Assembly (NCBI RefSeq): GCF_937880195.1
Contig: NZ_CALFLA010000018.1
Span: forward strand, 1-39,395
Reading direction: 5' to 3'
Length of the DNA stretch: 39,395 nt
Source: an uncultured Blautia sp.
Lineage (GTDB): Bacteria > Bacillota > Clostridia > Lachnospirales > Lachnospiraceae
Shown here: one piece after another, positions 1 to 7,644 of the stretch
Position numbering within the stretch: the first letter of the stretch is position 1
How the letters are laid out: each line of letters starts with the position of its first letter
Program-made: the position numbers and the translations under genes
Notes under the pieces: model-generated
What the model was told of the DNA's origin: nothing
What the model saw: only the letters and a program-made list of their open reading frames with translations
Databases searched by the model: none

Positions 1-62
1 GACTCATGCAAGTCAAATCTGCCCCTGTTTGGAACTATCATTTCCCGACAGCCCCCTTGTTT

Positions 63-1436
63 TTATAACTGATTCTTTTCTCTTCTGATAAAAATTCCTG
101 CCTTTTCTTCCTTCAGCTCTCCCTCTGATACAGCATGGTGTCCTCTTAAAAATACATGATCGATCCCACAGTGAAGAGCCATTCCTTCAAAGGGGTTATT
201 ATCTGTATTATAAGCATGTGTTTTAGCTGAGATAACACTTTCTTTTTCTGGATCAAGAACTACGATATCTGCGTCGCTGCCTTCTCTTATCACGCCTTTT
301 CTGGGATAAACGCCATAAAGCTTTGCCGGATTTTCGCTTAACAGACGGCACATTTCTTCCACTGTGATCTTTCCTTCACCAACTCCATATGTATAAAGCA
401 GCGTTCCTCTTGTCTGAACTCCGGGAAGACCTCCGGGAATTTTTGTGAAATCATCTTTACCCAGTCTTTTCTGTTCCAAAGTAAAGCTGCACTGGTCTGT
501 GGCAACTGTCTGGATTTCTCCCTTTTTCAGAGCCTCCCACAAACAGTCCTGATCTTCTTTTTTGCGGATAGGAGGAGCGCACACATAAACTGCCCCGCCA
601 AAATCCGGCTTATTGTAAGCGCTGTCGTCAAGAAGGAGATACTGGGGACATGTTTCCGCATAAACGGTCTGTCCGTTTTCTCTGGCTCTGAGCACTTCCT
701 CATAAGCCTTTTTATTTGTCAGATGGACGATCATAACAGGAGCGTCCGCTTCTTTTGCAATAACAAGAAGCCTGTGTACCGCCTCTGCCTCCATAGTATC
801 CGGCCGTACCAAAGGATGATTTTCCGGTCCAAATCTTCCTTGTTTTTTTGCCTCGCTAATCAATGCGTCGATCACTTCTGCATTCTCACAGTGTACCCCT
901 GCAAAGCATCCGCACTGTCCCAGCTTTTTTAATATCCTGTAAAGATCTCCGTCATTGACGATCATAGCAGGATATGTCATATAAAGCTTAAAGCTGGTGA
1001 TTCCCTGGTCGATCATATCCTGGATCTCATCCTCAGTTTTTTCATTCCATTCCACAATAGACATATGGAAGGAATAGTCGCAGGAACATTTTCCATCTGC
1101 TTTTTTATGCCATTTTTCAAGTCCTTCTTTCAGCGTATGGCCGCCTTTATCCTGAGAAGCATAGTCGATCACAAGAGTGGTCCCCCCCAGAAGCGCAGCT
1201 CTTGTGCCTGTTTCAAAATCATCTGCAGTAACAGTTCCAGCCACCTCCAGATCAAAATGAGTATGACCGTCAATAAATCCCGGAAACAAAAGCTTTCCTG
1301 AAACGTCAATCACCTCAGCGCCGTCTTCAGGTAAGCCGCTGTCCACTTTTATGATTTTTTCTCCCTCAATAAGTACGTCTGCCTTTACAGTCTTTTCTCC
1401 TGAAACAACCGTACCGTTTTTTAACAAATACTTCAT
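63..1436 (-). CDS. hyuA: D-hydantoinase / dihydropyrimidinase family amidohydrolase
   Basis: This is a 457-residue cyclic amidohydrolase that hydrolyses hydantoin-like or dihydropyrimidine-like rings to N-carbamoyl (ureido) acids in the cytoplasm. The binuclear metal site is visible. There is an HTH pair at about H58/H60, a candidate carboxylated lysine K150 in GITSFKLYM, H182 in VHCEN, H238 in IVHLT, and D314 in ATDQC. Length and order match the hydantoinase/dihydropyrimidinase family. The start has a GGGGGTG ribosome site and a promoter at 1468-1496. It lies beside ygeX/ygeY/ygeW, ssnA and xdh genes, so a purine-derived ring is a more likely substrate than pyrimidine; that is inference. The D314 motif reads TDQC where classical hydantoinases usually have SDHC, which may reflect a different substrate. 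Family assignment is firm, substrate is not. Confidence 0.9.
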   Translation of the reverse strand: MKYLLKNGTVVSGEKTVKADVLIEGEKIIKVDSGLPEDGAEVIDVSGKLLFPGFIDGHTHFDLEVAGTVTADDFETGTRAALLGGTTLVIDYASQDKGGHTLKEGLEKWHKKADGKCSCDYSFHMSIVEWNEKTEDEIQDMIDQGITSFKLYMTYPAMIVNDGDLYRILKKLGQCGCFAGVHCENAEVIDALISEAKKQGRFGPENHPLVRPDTMEAEAVHRLLVIAKEADAPVMIVHLTNKKAYEEVLRARENGQTVYAETCPQYLLLDDSAYNKPDFGGAVYVCAPPIRKKEDQDCLWEALKKGEIQTVATDQCSFTLEQKRLGKDDFTKIPGGLPGVQTRGTLLYTYGVGEGKITVEEMCRLLSENPAKLYGVYPRKGVIREGSDADIVVLDPEKESVISAKTHAYNTDNNPFEGMALHCGIDHVFLRGHHAVSEGELKEEKAGIFIRREKNQL

Positions 1437-1467
1437 ATGCTACACCCCCGATTCTCACTTTTTCTTC

Positions 1468-1496
1468 AATATACCATTATTTTAATCCAGCTTCAA
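1468..1496 (-). promoter_or_regulatory. Sigma-A promoter of the hydantoinase gene
   Basis: On the minus strand, TTGAAG (1491-1496) is followed by a 17-bp spacer and TATATT (1468-1473). A TGG precedes the -10 box (extended -10). It lies about 30 bases before the start codon. Spacing is ideal and the -35 matches at its first four bases. Confidence 0.7.
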
Positions 1497-1576
1497 CCAT
1501 TTGTCAGCTATATTCCAATTTTCTTTAGGCTTACATATTTTTTTTCGTTAAAAATCTTTTTATTTCTCCTTATTTG

Positions 1577-1585
1577 TGCTATATT
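1577..1585 (+). promoter_or_regulatory. Weak extended -10 promoter candidate for the PAS/HTH regulator
   Basis: TGC-TATATT forms an extended -10 box about 30 bases before the regulator's start. No good -35 hexamer sits at the expected distance, so this is a weak call. It is divergent from the hydantoinase promoter, and the shared interval could carry common operators. Confidence 0.35.
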
Positions 1586-1614
1586 ATTTATAAGAAAACA
1601 GAGGAGGTAAGTAT

Positions 1615-2265
1615 ATGGGACGGCTTACTGTATTGAAACAGATTGCTCATGATATCGCCTGTCAGTTCGGCCCGGACTGCGAGGTAGTAATCCACGACCT
1701 TAAAACAAACGATCCGGAAACATCTATCGTATATATCGAAAACGGACACGTAACAAACAGAGGTGTAGGAGACGGCCCTTCCAATGCTGTTTTTGATGTG
1801 ATCCGCCACATCCATAACAGCAAAAAAGAGATTTCACAGGAGGATTTGAAGGATCATGCCGGATATCTTATGAAGACTTCCGACGGTAAGATCCTCAAAT
1901 GCAGCACATCCTATATCCGTGACGATGACGGAAGTCTGCACTATGTCTTTGGCATCAATTATGATATCTCCCGGCTTACCATGATCGAAAGCGCTCTTCA
2001 CGATCTGGTTACCCCTGTGAATACAGAAGAGAAACCTAAGGAGATCACACATAATGTCAACGACCTTCTGGATCACCTTATTGAGGAATCCGTTGCCCTG
2101 GTAGGAAAACCGGTAGCTCTTATGAACAAAGACGATAAGGTAACCGCTATCCAGTTTCTTAATGATTCCGGCGCTTTTTTGATCACCAAGTCCGGCGACA
2201 AGGTTGCCAATTATTTTGGAATTTCCAAGTACACTCTGTACAGCTATATTGACGTCAACAAATAA
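1615..2265 (+). CDS. YheO-like PAS / HTH transcriptional regulator
   Basis: This 216-residue regulator has an N-terminal YheO-type PAS domain (about residues 1-115, beginning with the CEVVIHDL region). Its C-terminal helix-turn-helix (about 150-216) ends in VANYFGISKYTLYSYI, as in the DauR/YheO family. These proteins sense a small molecule through the PAS domain and bind DNA. The start is set by AGGAGG seven bases before ATG. It is transcribed away from the hydantoinase gene, an arrangement typical of a local regulator, and is the only obvious regulator inside the purine cluster. I infer that it controls hyuA and perhaps ygeX or ssnA in response to a pathway intermediate. The effector is unknown. 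A strong hairpin ends the gene at 2264-2291. Confidence 0.87.
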   Translation: MGRLTVLKQIAHDIACQFGPDCEVVIHDLKTNDPETSIVYIENGHVTNRGVGDGPSNAVFDVIRHIHNSKKEISQEDLKDHAGYLMKTSDGKILKCSTSYIRDDDGSLHYVFGINYDISRLTMIESALHDLVTPVNTEEKPKEITHNVNDLLDHLIEESVALVGKPVALMNKDDKVTAIQFLNDSGAFLITKSGDKVANYFGISKYTLYSYIDVNK

Positions 2266-2291
2266 AAAAAGCGGATCTGTCCGCTTTTTTT
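2264..2291. terminator. Bidirectional intrinsic terminator
   Basis: A perfect stem (AAAAAAAGCGGA / TCCGCTTTTTTT) with a 4-base loop starts at the regulator's stop codon. It serves the plus-strand regulator and reads equally well on the minus strand, where it overlaps the last codon of the convergent kinase-like gene. Confidence 0.9.
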
Positions 2292-3276
2292 ATTTATCGA
2301 TCATTCTTTTGATCACATCCATGGTCTCTTTTATTCCGTAGTTGGCGCTGTTAATGCACAGATCGTAATTCTCCGGCTTTCCCCATTTTTCACCTGTATA
2401 GAACTCATAATACTTTTTATGCCGGCGGTCCATCTTTTTCAAAAACCGAACCGACTGTTTTACATTCATATCTCTTACAGCCATAATATGCTCTACTCTT
2501 GCAGCAAAAGGAGCGCTGATAAAAATACTGATATGGGGTATGTGATTGTTTTTAAGAATCGCGTCTGCACAGCGTCCCATAATAATACAGTCCTCAGTTT
2601 TTGCAAGATTACAGATCAGATCGCTCATATTAAAGAAAACCGCATCCTGCTTGGAAAGTCCATGATACCGATTAAACTCCCGAAACCAGGTTTTCAGATT
2701 CACATTCTTTTTCTTTGTATATTTGTTAAAATCCACAAAGTTTTCACTATCGCTGACCGATTCTTTATCCGTCTCCAGACGCTTCAATACCTGGTCAAAA
2801 ATCTCCACATCGTAATAATTGATTTTCAGATTGTCAGCCAGTTCAAATCCTATATCGTTTCCTGCGCTTCCCTGCGTACGGCTGATACAGATGACCAGAT
2901 GGTCGTCCTCTGATATTTTTTCTCTTTTAGCCGCAAGATTCAGGGAAATTCTGTTCTGATCCATAATATCCACACGGCCGAATACATCTGGAAGGGCTTC
3001 TACTTCCTGGAGGATTTCATTATATTCCCGCATCATTCGGGATTTTTCCTCCTTATCTGGAATCGTACGCGCCATATTGCTGATCAGCGCCAGCTCGCTT
3101 CTAAGAAGATGTCCGTCCGGTTTCGTATACATCAGCATACTTAGAGTACGGACAGTTGTCTCTCTCCCTCCTGTAAAGGTGCGTCCCAGGGAGGAACCCA
3201 CACATTCATATACGGCGCCGTCCAGATCATAAATTCTGTTTGCAAGATCTGTATATTTTTTTTCATTATCTTCCAT
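2290..3276 (-). CDS. Cytidylate-kinase-like family protein with N-terminal extension
   Basis: This is a 328-residue protein. Residues about 125-325 resemble the cytidylate-kinase-like (AAK26/Cytidylate_kin2) fold, with a P-loop region at about 131-143 reading ISRTQGSAGNDIG. The family norm is closer to ISREYGSGG, so the phosphate-binding loop is altered and lacks the usual GxGGxxI form. The first ~120 residues form a separate helical region of unknown role. True Cmk has no such extension, so a nucleotide-kinase role cannot be assumed. It starts after a GGGAGG site and sits 15 bases behind the antiporter gene, so both probably share the promoter at 4667-4694. Fold assignment is good; function is unknown. 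Confidence 0.75.
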   Translation of the reverse strand: MEDNEKKYTDLANRIYDLDGAVYECVGSSLGRTFTGGRETTVRTLSMLMYTKPDGHLLRSELALISNMARTIPDKEEKSRMMREYNEILQEVEALPDVFGRVDIMDQNRISLNLAAKREKISEDDHLVICISRTQGSAGNDIGFELADNLKINYYDVEIFDQVLKRLETDKESVSDSENFVDFNKYTKKKNVNLKTWFREFNRYHGLSKQDAVFFNMSDLICNLAKTEDCIIMGRCADAILKNNHIPHISIFISAPFAARVEHIMAVRDMNVKQSVRFLKKMDRRHKKYYEFYTGEKWGKPENYDLCINSANYGIKETMDVIKRMIDK

Positions 3277-3291
3277 TTCTGTCCGCCTCCC

Positions 3292-4632
3292 TTATAAAAA
3301 GAATATCAGCATATCAATAAGAAATACAGGAACCAGAAAAACAAAGGACCATAGCATATAACCAAAGAAAGACGGCATATTGACACCGTTTTCATCGGAA
3401 ATAGACTTCACCATGAAGTTCGGCGCATTTCCTATATAGGTATTGGCTCCCATAAACACTGCTCCGCAGGAAATTGCAGAAAGAACCTTTACCGGAACCG
3501 TTCCAAGGGAGGTTGCAATGCCGCCGGCCAATCCAAGACTTCCTGCTGTAGTGAGGAACACAAGATAGGTAGGCGTATTGTCAAGGAAACTGGATAAAGC
3601 GCCCGTTGCCCAAAACATCTGATACGGCTCTGTTACCCCTAGTTCAGGCCCTACTGATTTCAGAAGCATCAGCGCTGGCTGCATCGTAATAAAAATTCCA
3701 ATAAAGAGAACAGCCACTTCCTTGATCGCTCCCCAGGTAAAATGATTTTTTCTTCGGATTTCTTTTTTCGTAGTTTTAAAAGAAAGCCACGCAGCCAGAA
3801 GGATCAGCACAATTTCGATCAGAGCCGGATAGCTTAATGTTACTTCTCCAAAAATATGGATTCCTTTTACGTTTCCCGCTCCATCCTGAAACATCGGCAT
3901 TCCCGGAAGCACTCCGCTTAAGATCACAGCCGCCACGATCATTGCAAGAAAAAGAATATTGTGCAGTCCCTCAATATGAAATTCTGTTCCAGGTTTACTG
4001 ATATCAGGTTTTCTTCCTCTGGAAATATCTTTTCGATAAGCCCATTTATCTAAGTGGTAAAAAACAAACAAAAGAACCGCCATATTCAAAAGCAGCACTG
4101 GAAACAGATGCATGCTCCAGAAAAAGGGAACGCCACGCATAAATCCCATTAGAAGAGGCGGATCTCCAATAGGCGTCAGACATCCTCCCATATTGGAAAC
4201 CATAAAAATGAAAAAGATCATAATATGGCTTTTTCTCTTTCTCCATGAATTCATTTTAATGACCGGACGAACCATCAGCATACTGGCTCCTGTAGTTCCA
4301 ATACAGCTTGCCAGAAGAGTCCCTATGGCCAGAAGCCCTACGTTGATCCTTGGGGAACCTGCAAAATCCCCTTCCATGGTAATATTACCGGATACGCAAA
4401 AAAGACCGAATAACAAAATAATAAATGTCAGATAATCATTTACCGTACATTCCAGTACCGTTTCCACTGTTTTTGAAGGTCCGTAAACAAACGCAAAAGG
4501 AAGGATCATAAGAAGGATCCAAAATGCAACCACTAAAGGCTGATGAGATTCCCACCATTCTCCCTTGATCAGCGGCAAAACAGCAATACACAGCAGAAGA
4601 CCTGCAAATGGAATACACAATAATAATTCCAA
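3292..4632 (-). CDS. NhaD-like sodium:proton antiporter / CitMHS-type transporter
   Basis: This integral membrane transporter of about 446 residues has roughly 11-12 hydrophobic segments. Two family signatures are visible: TPIGDPPLLMGF in the first half and SSFLDNTPTYLVF in the second, as in NhaD-type Na+/H+ antiporters of the ion-transporter superfamily. I choose a TTG start at 4632 because AGGGGTGA lies six bases before it. An ATG at 4650 is in frame but has no ribosome site and would begin about 10 bases after the predicted transcript start. Anything further upstream overlaps the promoter. A cytidylate-kinase-like gene follows. A role in ion or pH balance during ammonia-releasing purine breakdown is possible but only inferred. 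Confidence 0.83.
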   Translation of the reverse strand: MELLLCIPFAGLLLCIAVLPLIKGEWWESHQPLVVAFWILLMILPFAFVYGPSKTVETVLECTVNDYLTFIILLFGLFCVSGNITMEGDFAGSPRINVGLLAIGTLLASCIGTTGASMLMVRPVIKMNSWRKRKSHIMIFFIFMVSNMGGCLTPIGDPPLLMGFMRGVPFFWSMHLFPVLLLNMAVLLFVFYHLDKWAYRKDISRGRKPDISKPGTEFHIEGLHNILFLAMIVAAVILSGVLPGMPMFQDGAGNVKGIHIFGEVTLSYPALIEIVLILLAAWLSFKTTKKEIRRKNHFTWGAIKEVAVLFIGIFITMQPALMLLKSVGPELGVTEPYQMFWATGALSSFLDNTPTYLVFLTTAGSLGLAGGIATSLGTVPVKVLSAISCGAVFMGANTYIGNAPNFMVKSISDENGVNMPSFFGYMLWSFVFLVPVFLIDMLIFFL

Positions 4633-4666
4633 GCCAGTCACCCCTTTCATATTTTTTAACAGACGA

Positions 4667-4694
4667 ATTATAGCATAATAAAAGGAGAAATCAA
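4667..4694 (-). promoter_or_regulatory. Extended -10 promoter of the antiporter operon
   Basis: On the minus strand, TTGATT (4689-4694), a 16-bp spacer and TGC-TATAAT (-10 at 4667-4672) form a strong promoter. The predicted transcript start near 4660 rules out longer versions of the antiporter. Confidence 0.8.
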
Positions 4695-4757
4695 TCGCAA
4701 AAATATGCAAATCGCCGCAGGGATTTTGTCTATTTTTGTACAAAATAAACAGGCATC

Positions 4758-4807
4758 AAAAAAGTCACAAACGCTCCTGAATTACAGGTTTGTCATTTGT
4801 GACTTTT
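4758..4807 (-). terminator. Intrinsic terminator after the DUF1015 gene
   Basis: A 12-bp inverted repeat (AAAAGTCACAAA at 4760-4771, TTTGTGACTTTT at 4796-4807) encloses a second small stem (CCTG/CAGG). On the minus strand it runs into six T residues. It separates the DUF1015 gene from the antiporter promoter. Confidence 0.8.
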
Positions 4808-4832
4808 AAAGAAAATTCAGTTATATCTCCTA

Positions 4833-6077
4833 TCAGGACAGCTTATGGATAAAAAGGCCGCTTCTCAGCTTTGGTTCAAACCAGGTGGATTTTGGAGGCA
4901 TCAGTTGTCCTGCGTCTGCAATTTCCATTAGTTCTTCCATAGACGTAGGATACATGGCAAAAGCCACCCCTCCTGTTTCATCTGCCATGGTTTTCAGCTC
5001 CTTCAGCTTATGGATTCCCCCTACAAAGCGGATTCTGTCATCTGTTCTGGGGTCTTTGATTCCCAGTACCGGATCCAGCACTCTGTCCTGAAGAAGAGAA
5101 ACGTCAAGCTGGCCTACAACATCTTTTTCTTTATAGATATCCTCCCAGGCTTTCAGGTGATACCACTCTCCTCCTACATACATTCCCATACAATGCTTTT
5201 CTACAGGTTTACAGGGAAAACCTGGCATAAGCATCAGCTCATAATTATATTTCAGTGCCCCCAGGAACGCCTTTTCCGTAAGCCCGTTCAGATCTTTTAT
5301 AACACGGTTGTATGCAAGAATGGTAAGCTCCTCCGCCGGAAACACAACAGAGAGGAAATAATTAAACTCTTCCTCTCCCGTATATCCGGGATTTTCTTTT
5401 CTTCTTTTCAGGCCCACCTTCACGGCCGAGGCTGCCCTGTGATGGCCGTCCGCAATATACAGAGAGGGAATTTCCTGAAATTCTTCCTGTATTTTCAGGC
5501 ATTCTGCCTCTTTGTCGATCACCCATACTCTGTGGCCGATCTGATCCTCCGTAACAAAGTCGTAAACAGGGTCATGATTTTCTTTCCAGCCGGCGATCAG
5601 ATCAAGAAGGCTTTGGGGATATCGGCAGGCAAGAAAAATCGGTCCGGTATTTGCGTCGCAGGCATCCACATGGCAGATTCTGTCCAGCTCCTTATCTTCT
5701 CTTGTAAGTTCATGTTTTTTTATTGTATTGTTCAAATAATCATCAATCGAACAGCATCCTGCAATGCCTGTCTGAGATTTCCCTTTTCTAGTCAGTTCAT
5801 AAATATAAAAGCAGGGGGTCTGATCCTGGATCAGGATTCCGTTTTTTTCCATCTCTTTGAGATTTTCTGCTGCTTTTTCATAAACGCAGCTGTCATAAAG
5901 TCCTGTTTCCTCTGGAAGATCCATCTCAGCTCGGTCTACGTGCAAAAAAGAATCCCTGTTCTTCTCTCCGATCAAACGTGCCTCTTCCCTGCTTACCACA
6001 TCATAGGGAAGAGCCGCTACTTTTTCTGCTTTTTCCGGTACGGGACGCAGCGCCCGAAACCCATGAAAAACTGCCAT
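4833..6077 (-). CDS. DUF1015 family protein
   Basis: This 414-residue protein matches the DUF1015 family (opening RALRPVPEKAEKVAALPYDV, typical of the family). The most conserved motif is ADGHHRAASA, with DGHHR at about residues 210-214. It recalls the GHHR/GERR motif of ParB-like and SerK-like folds, which suggests nucleotide or phosphate chemistry; that is inference. The start at 6077 is chosen because AGAAGGAG lies about ten bases before it and would be inside a longer form. It is transcribed divergently from ygeX, with its own promoter at 6168-6196 and its own terminator. In other Firmicutes the family often sits near serine-biosynthesis genes (from memory). Its job here is unknown. Confidence 0.85.
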   Translation of the reverse strand: MAVFHGFRALRPVPEKAEKVAALPYDVVSREEARLIGEKNRDSFLHVDRAEMDLPEETGLYDSCVYEKAAENLKEMEKNGILIQDQTPCFYIYELTRKGKSQTGIAGCCSIDDYLNNTIKKHELTREDKELDRICHVDACDANTGPIFLACRYPQSLLDLIAGWKENHDPVYDFVTEDQIGHRVWVIDKEAECLKIQEEFQEIPSLYIADGHHRAASAVKVGLKRRKENPGYTGEEEFNYFLSVVFPAEELTILAYNRVIKDLNGLTEKAFLGALKYNYELMLMPGFPCKPVEKHCMGMYVGGEWYHLKAWEDIYKEKDVVGQLDVSLLQDRVLDPVLGIKDPRTDDRIRFVGGIHKLKELKTMADETGGVAFAMYPTSMEELMEIADAGQLMPPKSTWFEPKLRSGLFIHKLS

Positions 6078-6119
6078 AATCGCTATTCTCCTTCTCATTT
6101 TTTCTACTTCAAGAACGCT

Positions 6120-6135
6120 CCAGCATTTTTGCTGG
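6120..6135 (-). promoter_or_regulatory. Small hairpin in the DUF1015 5' leader
   Basis: CCAGCA-TTTT-TGCTGG is a perfect 6-bp stem with a 4-base loop, between the promoter and the start codon. No T-run follows on the minus strand, so it is not a terminator. It may stabilise the transcript. Confidence 0.5.
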
Positions 6136-6167
6136 AAAATACGCGTTACGAAGCAATATCTGTTTTT

Positions 6168-6196
6168 ATTTTACCATAGCATATTCCTGTCTTCAA
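6168..6196 (-). promoter_or_regulatory. Promoter of the DUF1015 gene
   Basis: Minus strand: TTGAAG (6191-6196), a 17-bp spacer, and TAAAAT (6168-6173) preceded by TGG. Its hexamers and extended -10 closely resemble those of the hydantoinase promoter. It fires away from the ygeX promoter, about 50 bases off. Confidence 0.65.
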
Positions 6197-6243
6197 GGTC
6201 GCTAAATTTTTTTTGAAATCCCTAAATATTTTTGTATTTTCTA

Positions 6244-6271
6244 TTGCAAAATCCTGTATTTATGGTATGAT
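6244..6271 (+). promoter_or_regulatory. Promoter of the ygeX-ygeY-ygeW-carbamate kinase operon
   Basis: TTGCAA (6244-6249), a 16-bp spacer and TATGAT (6266-6271) with a preceding TGG form an extended -10 promoter. The transcript should start near 6278, giving a leader of about 55 bases that contains the GTTCTGAGAAC palindrome. Confidence 0.7.
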
Positions 6272-6292
6272 AGATATAAGATAAAAGACGTT

Positions 6293-6303
6293 GTTCTGAG
6301 AAC
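6293..6303 (+). promoter_or_regulatory. Candidate operator in the ygeX leader
   Basis: GTTCTGAGAAC is a perfect 11-bp palindrome about 15-25 bases after the predicted transcript start, well placed for a repressor. The binding protein is unknown. Short palindromes also arise by chance. Confidence 0.35.
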
Positions 6304-6333
6304 TGATCAAATAATTTAAGGAGGTTTTTTTCA

Positions 6334-7563
6334 ATGACTGAGGGATTAAAATGGACCGTCAACCAGGTGCAGAAATCAGATGACCGTTACCTGGATCTTA
6401 TGTCCGAAGAAAACGTAGCAAAGGCAAATGAATTTCACAAAAGCTTCCCACAGTATACTGTAACTCCGCTTCAGAAGCTCTCTTCTCTTGCTTCTTATCT
6501 TGGAGTAAAGAATATTTTCTGCAAAGACGAATCATATCGTTTCGGTCTGAACGCATTTAAGGTGCTTGGGGGCTCCTATGCTATGGGTCGCTACATTGCC
6601 AAGGAGCTTGGCAGGGATGTCAGCGAACTTCCCTATAATGTTCTGTCATCCGACAAACTGAGAGAAGAATTTGGACAGGCTACTTTCTTTACCGCCACAG
6701 ACGGCAATCATGGACGTGGCGTGGCATGGGCTGCGAACCGCCTTGGCCAGAAGGCAGTTGTAAGAATGCCTAAGGGAACTACAAAAACAAGATTTGACAA
6801 CATTGTTAAAGAAGGCGCAACTGTCACCATTGAAGAATGCAATTATGACGACTGCGTAAGAATGGCTGCTGCCGAAGCCGCAGAAACAGAACACGGTATC
6901 ATTGTACAGGACACTGCCTGGGATGGCTATGAAGAGATTCCTTCCTGGATCATGCAGGGCTACGGCACTATGGTAAGGGAGGCAGACCAGCAGCTGAAAG
7001 AACAGGGAATCGATCGTCCCACACACGTTTTTGTACAGGCTGGCGTAGGCTCTCTGGCTGGTGCAGTTGTAGGCTATTTCGCACATAAATATAAAGAGAA
7101 TCCTCCTGTAATGGTTGTCTGTGAAGCAGGGGCTGCCGACTGCCTCTACCGCTCCGCGAAGAAACAGACTGGAGAGCTGGTTAATGTTACAGGAGATCTT
7201 CAGACAATCATGGCAGGACTTGCCTGCGGCGAAGGAAATACCATTGGTTGGGATATTTTAAGAAACCATGTTACTGTATTTGCTTCCTGCCCAGACTGGA
7301 TGAGCGCAAAGGCTACTAGAATTTATGCCAATCCTCTGGCGGAAGATCCCCATATTGTTTCCGGCGAATCCGGTTCTATCCCTCTTGGACTTTGTTTTAC
7401 TGCCCTTCATGACGCAGATGCGGCAGATCTTAAAGAGGCGCTTAAACTTGATGAAAATTCCAATATCCTTGTGATTTCCACAGAAGGAGACACAGATCCT
7501 GTTCGCTATCGTGAAATCGTATGGGACGGACTTTACGGCACAAACGAGTCCTTGAGCAAATAA
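6334..7563 (+). CDS. ygeX: Diaminopropionate ammonia-lyase
   Basis: This 409-residue PLP enzyme of fold type II converts 2,3-diaminopropionate to pyruvate and two ammonia in the cytoplasm. The PLP lysine is K76 in GLNAFKVLGG, matching K77 of the E. coli enzyme. The two aspartates important in the E. coli enzyme (D120, D189) correspond to D123 in ATDGNHGRG and D193 in IVQDTAWDGY. A glycine-rich phosphate loop (VGSLAGAVVG) is also present. The start follows AAGGAGG. It heads an operon with ygeY, ygeW and carbamate kinase, as in the E. coli ygeWXY-yqeA region. In a purine pathway it would be the last carbon step, feeding pyruvate to central metabolism. Confidence 0.95.
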   Translation: MTEGLKWTVNQVQKSDDRYLDLMSEENVAKANEFHKSFPQYTVTPLQKLSSLASYLGVKNIFCKDESYRFGLNAFKVLGGSYAMGRYIAKELGRDVSELPYNVLSSDKLREEFGQATFFTATDGNHGRGVAWAANRLGQKAVVRMPKGTTKTRFDNIVKEGATVTIEECNYDDCVRMAAAEAAETEHGIIVQDTAWDGYEEIPSWIMQGYGTMVREADQQLKEQGIDRPTHVFVQAGVGSLAGAVVGYFAHKYKENPPVMVVCEAGAADCLYRSAKKQTGELVNVTGDLQTIMAGLACGEGNTIGWDILRNHVTVFASCPDWMSAKATRIYANPLAEDPHIVSGESGSIPLGLCFTALHDADAADLKEALKLDENSNILVISTEGDTDPVRYREIVWDGLYGTNESLSK

Positions 7564-7644
7564 ATACAAACTCTTATTCATGTGCAAGAACTTTAAATGT
7601 TAAAAACTTACTAATTTAATATTTTATTATGGGAGGAATTTACA

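Noticed and set aside
4633..4743. A longer antiporter starting at 4743
   Set aside because: It would begin upstream of the extended -10 promoter at 4667-4694, and its first 37 residues do not look like the family. TTG at 4632 has the proper ribosome site.
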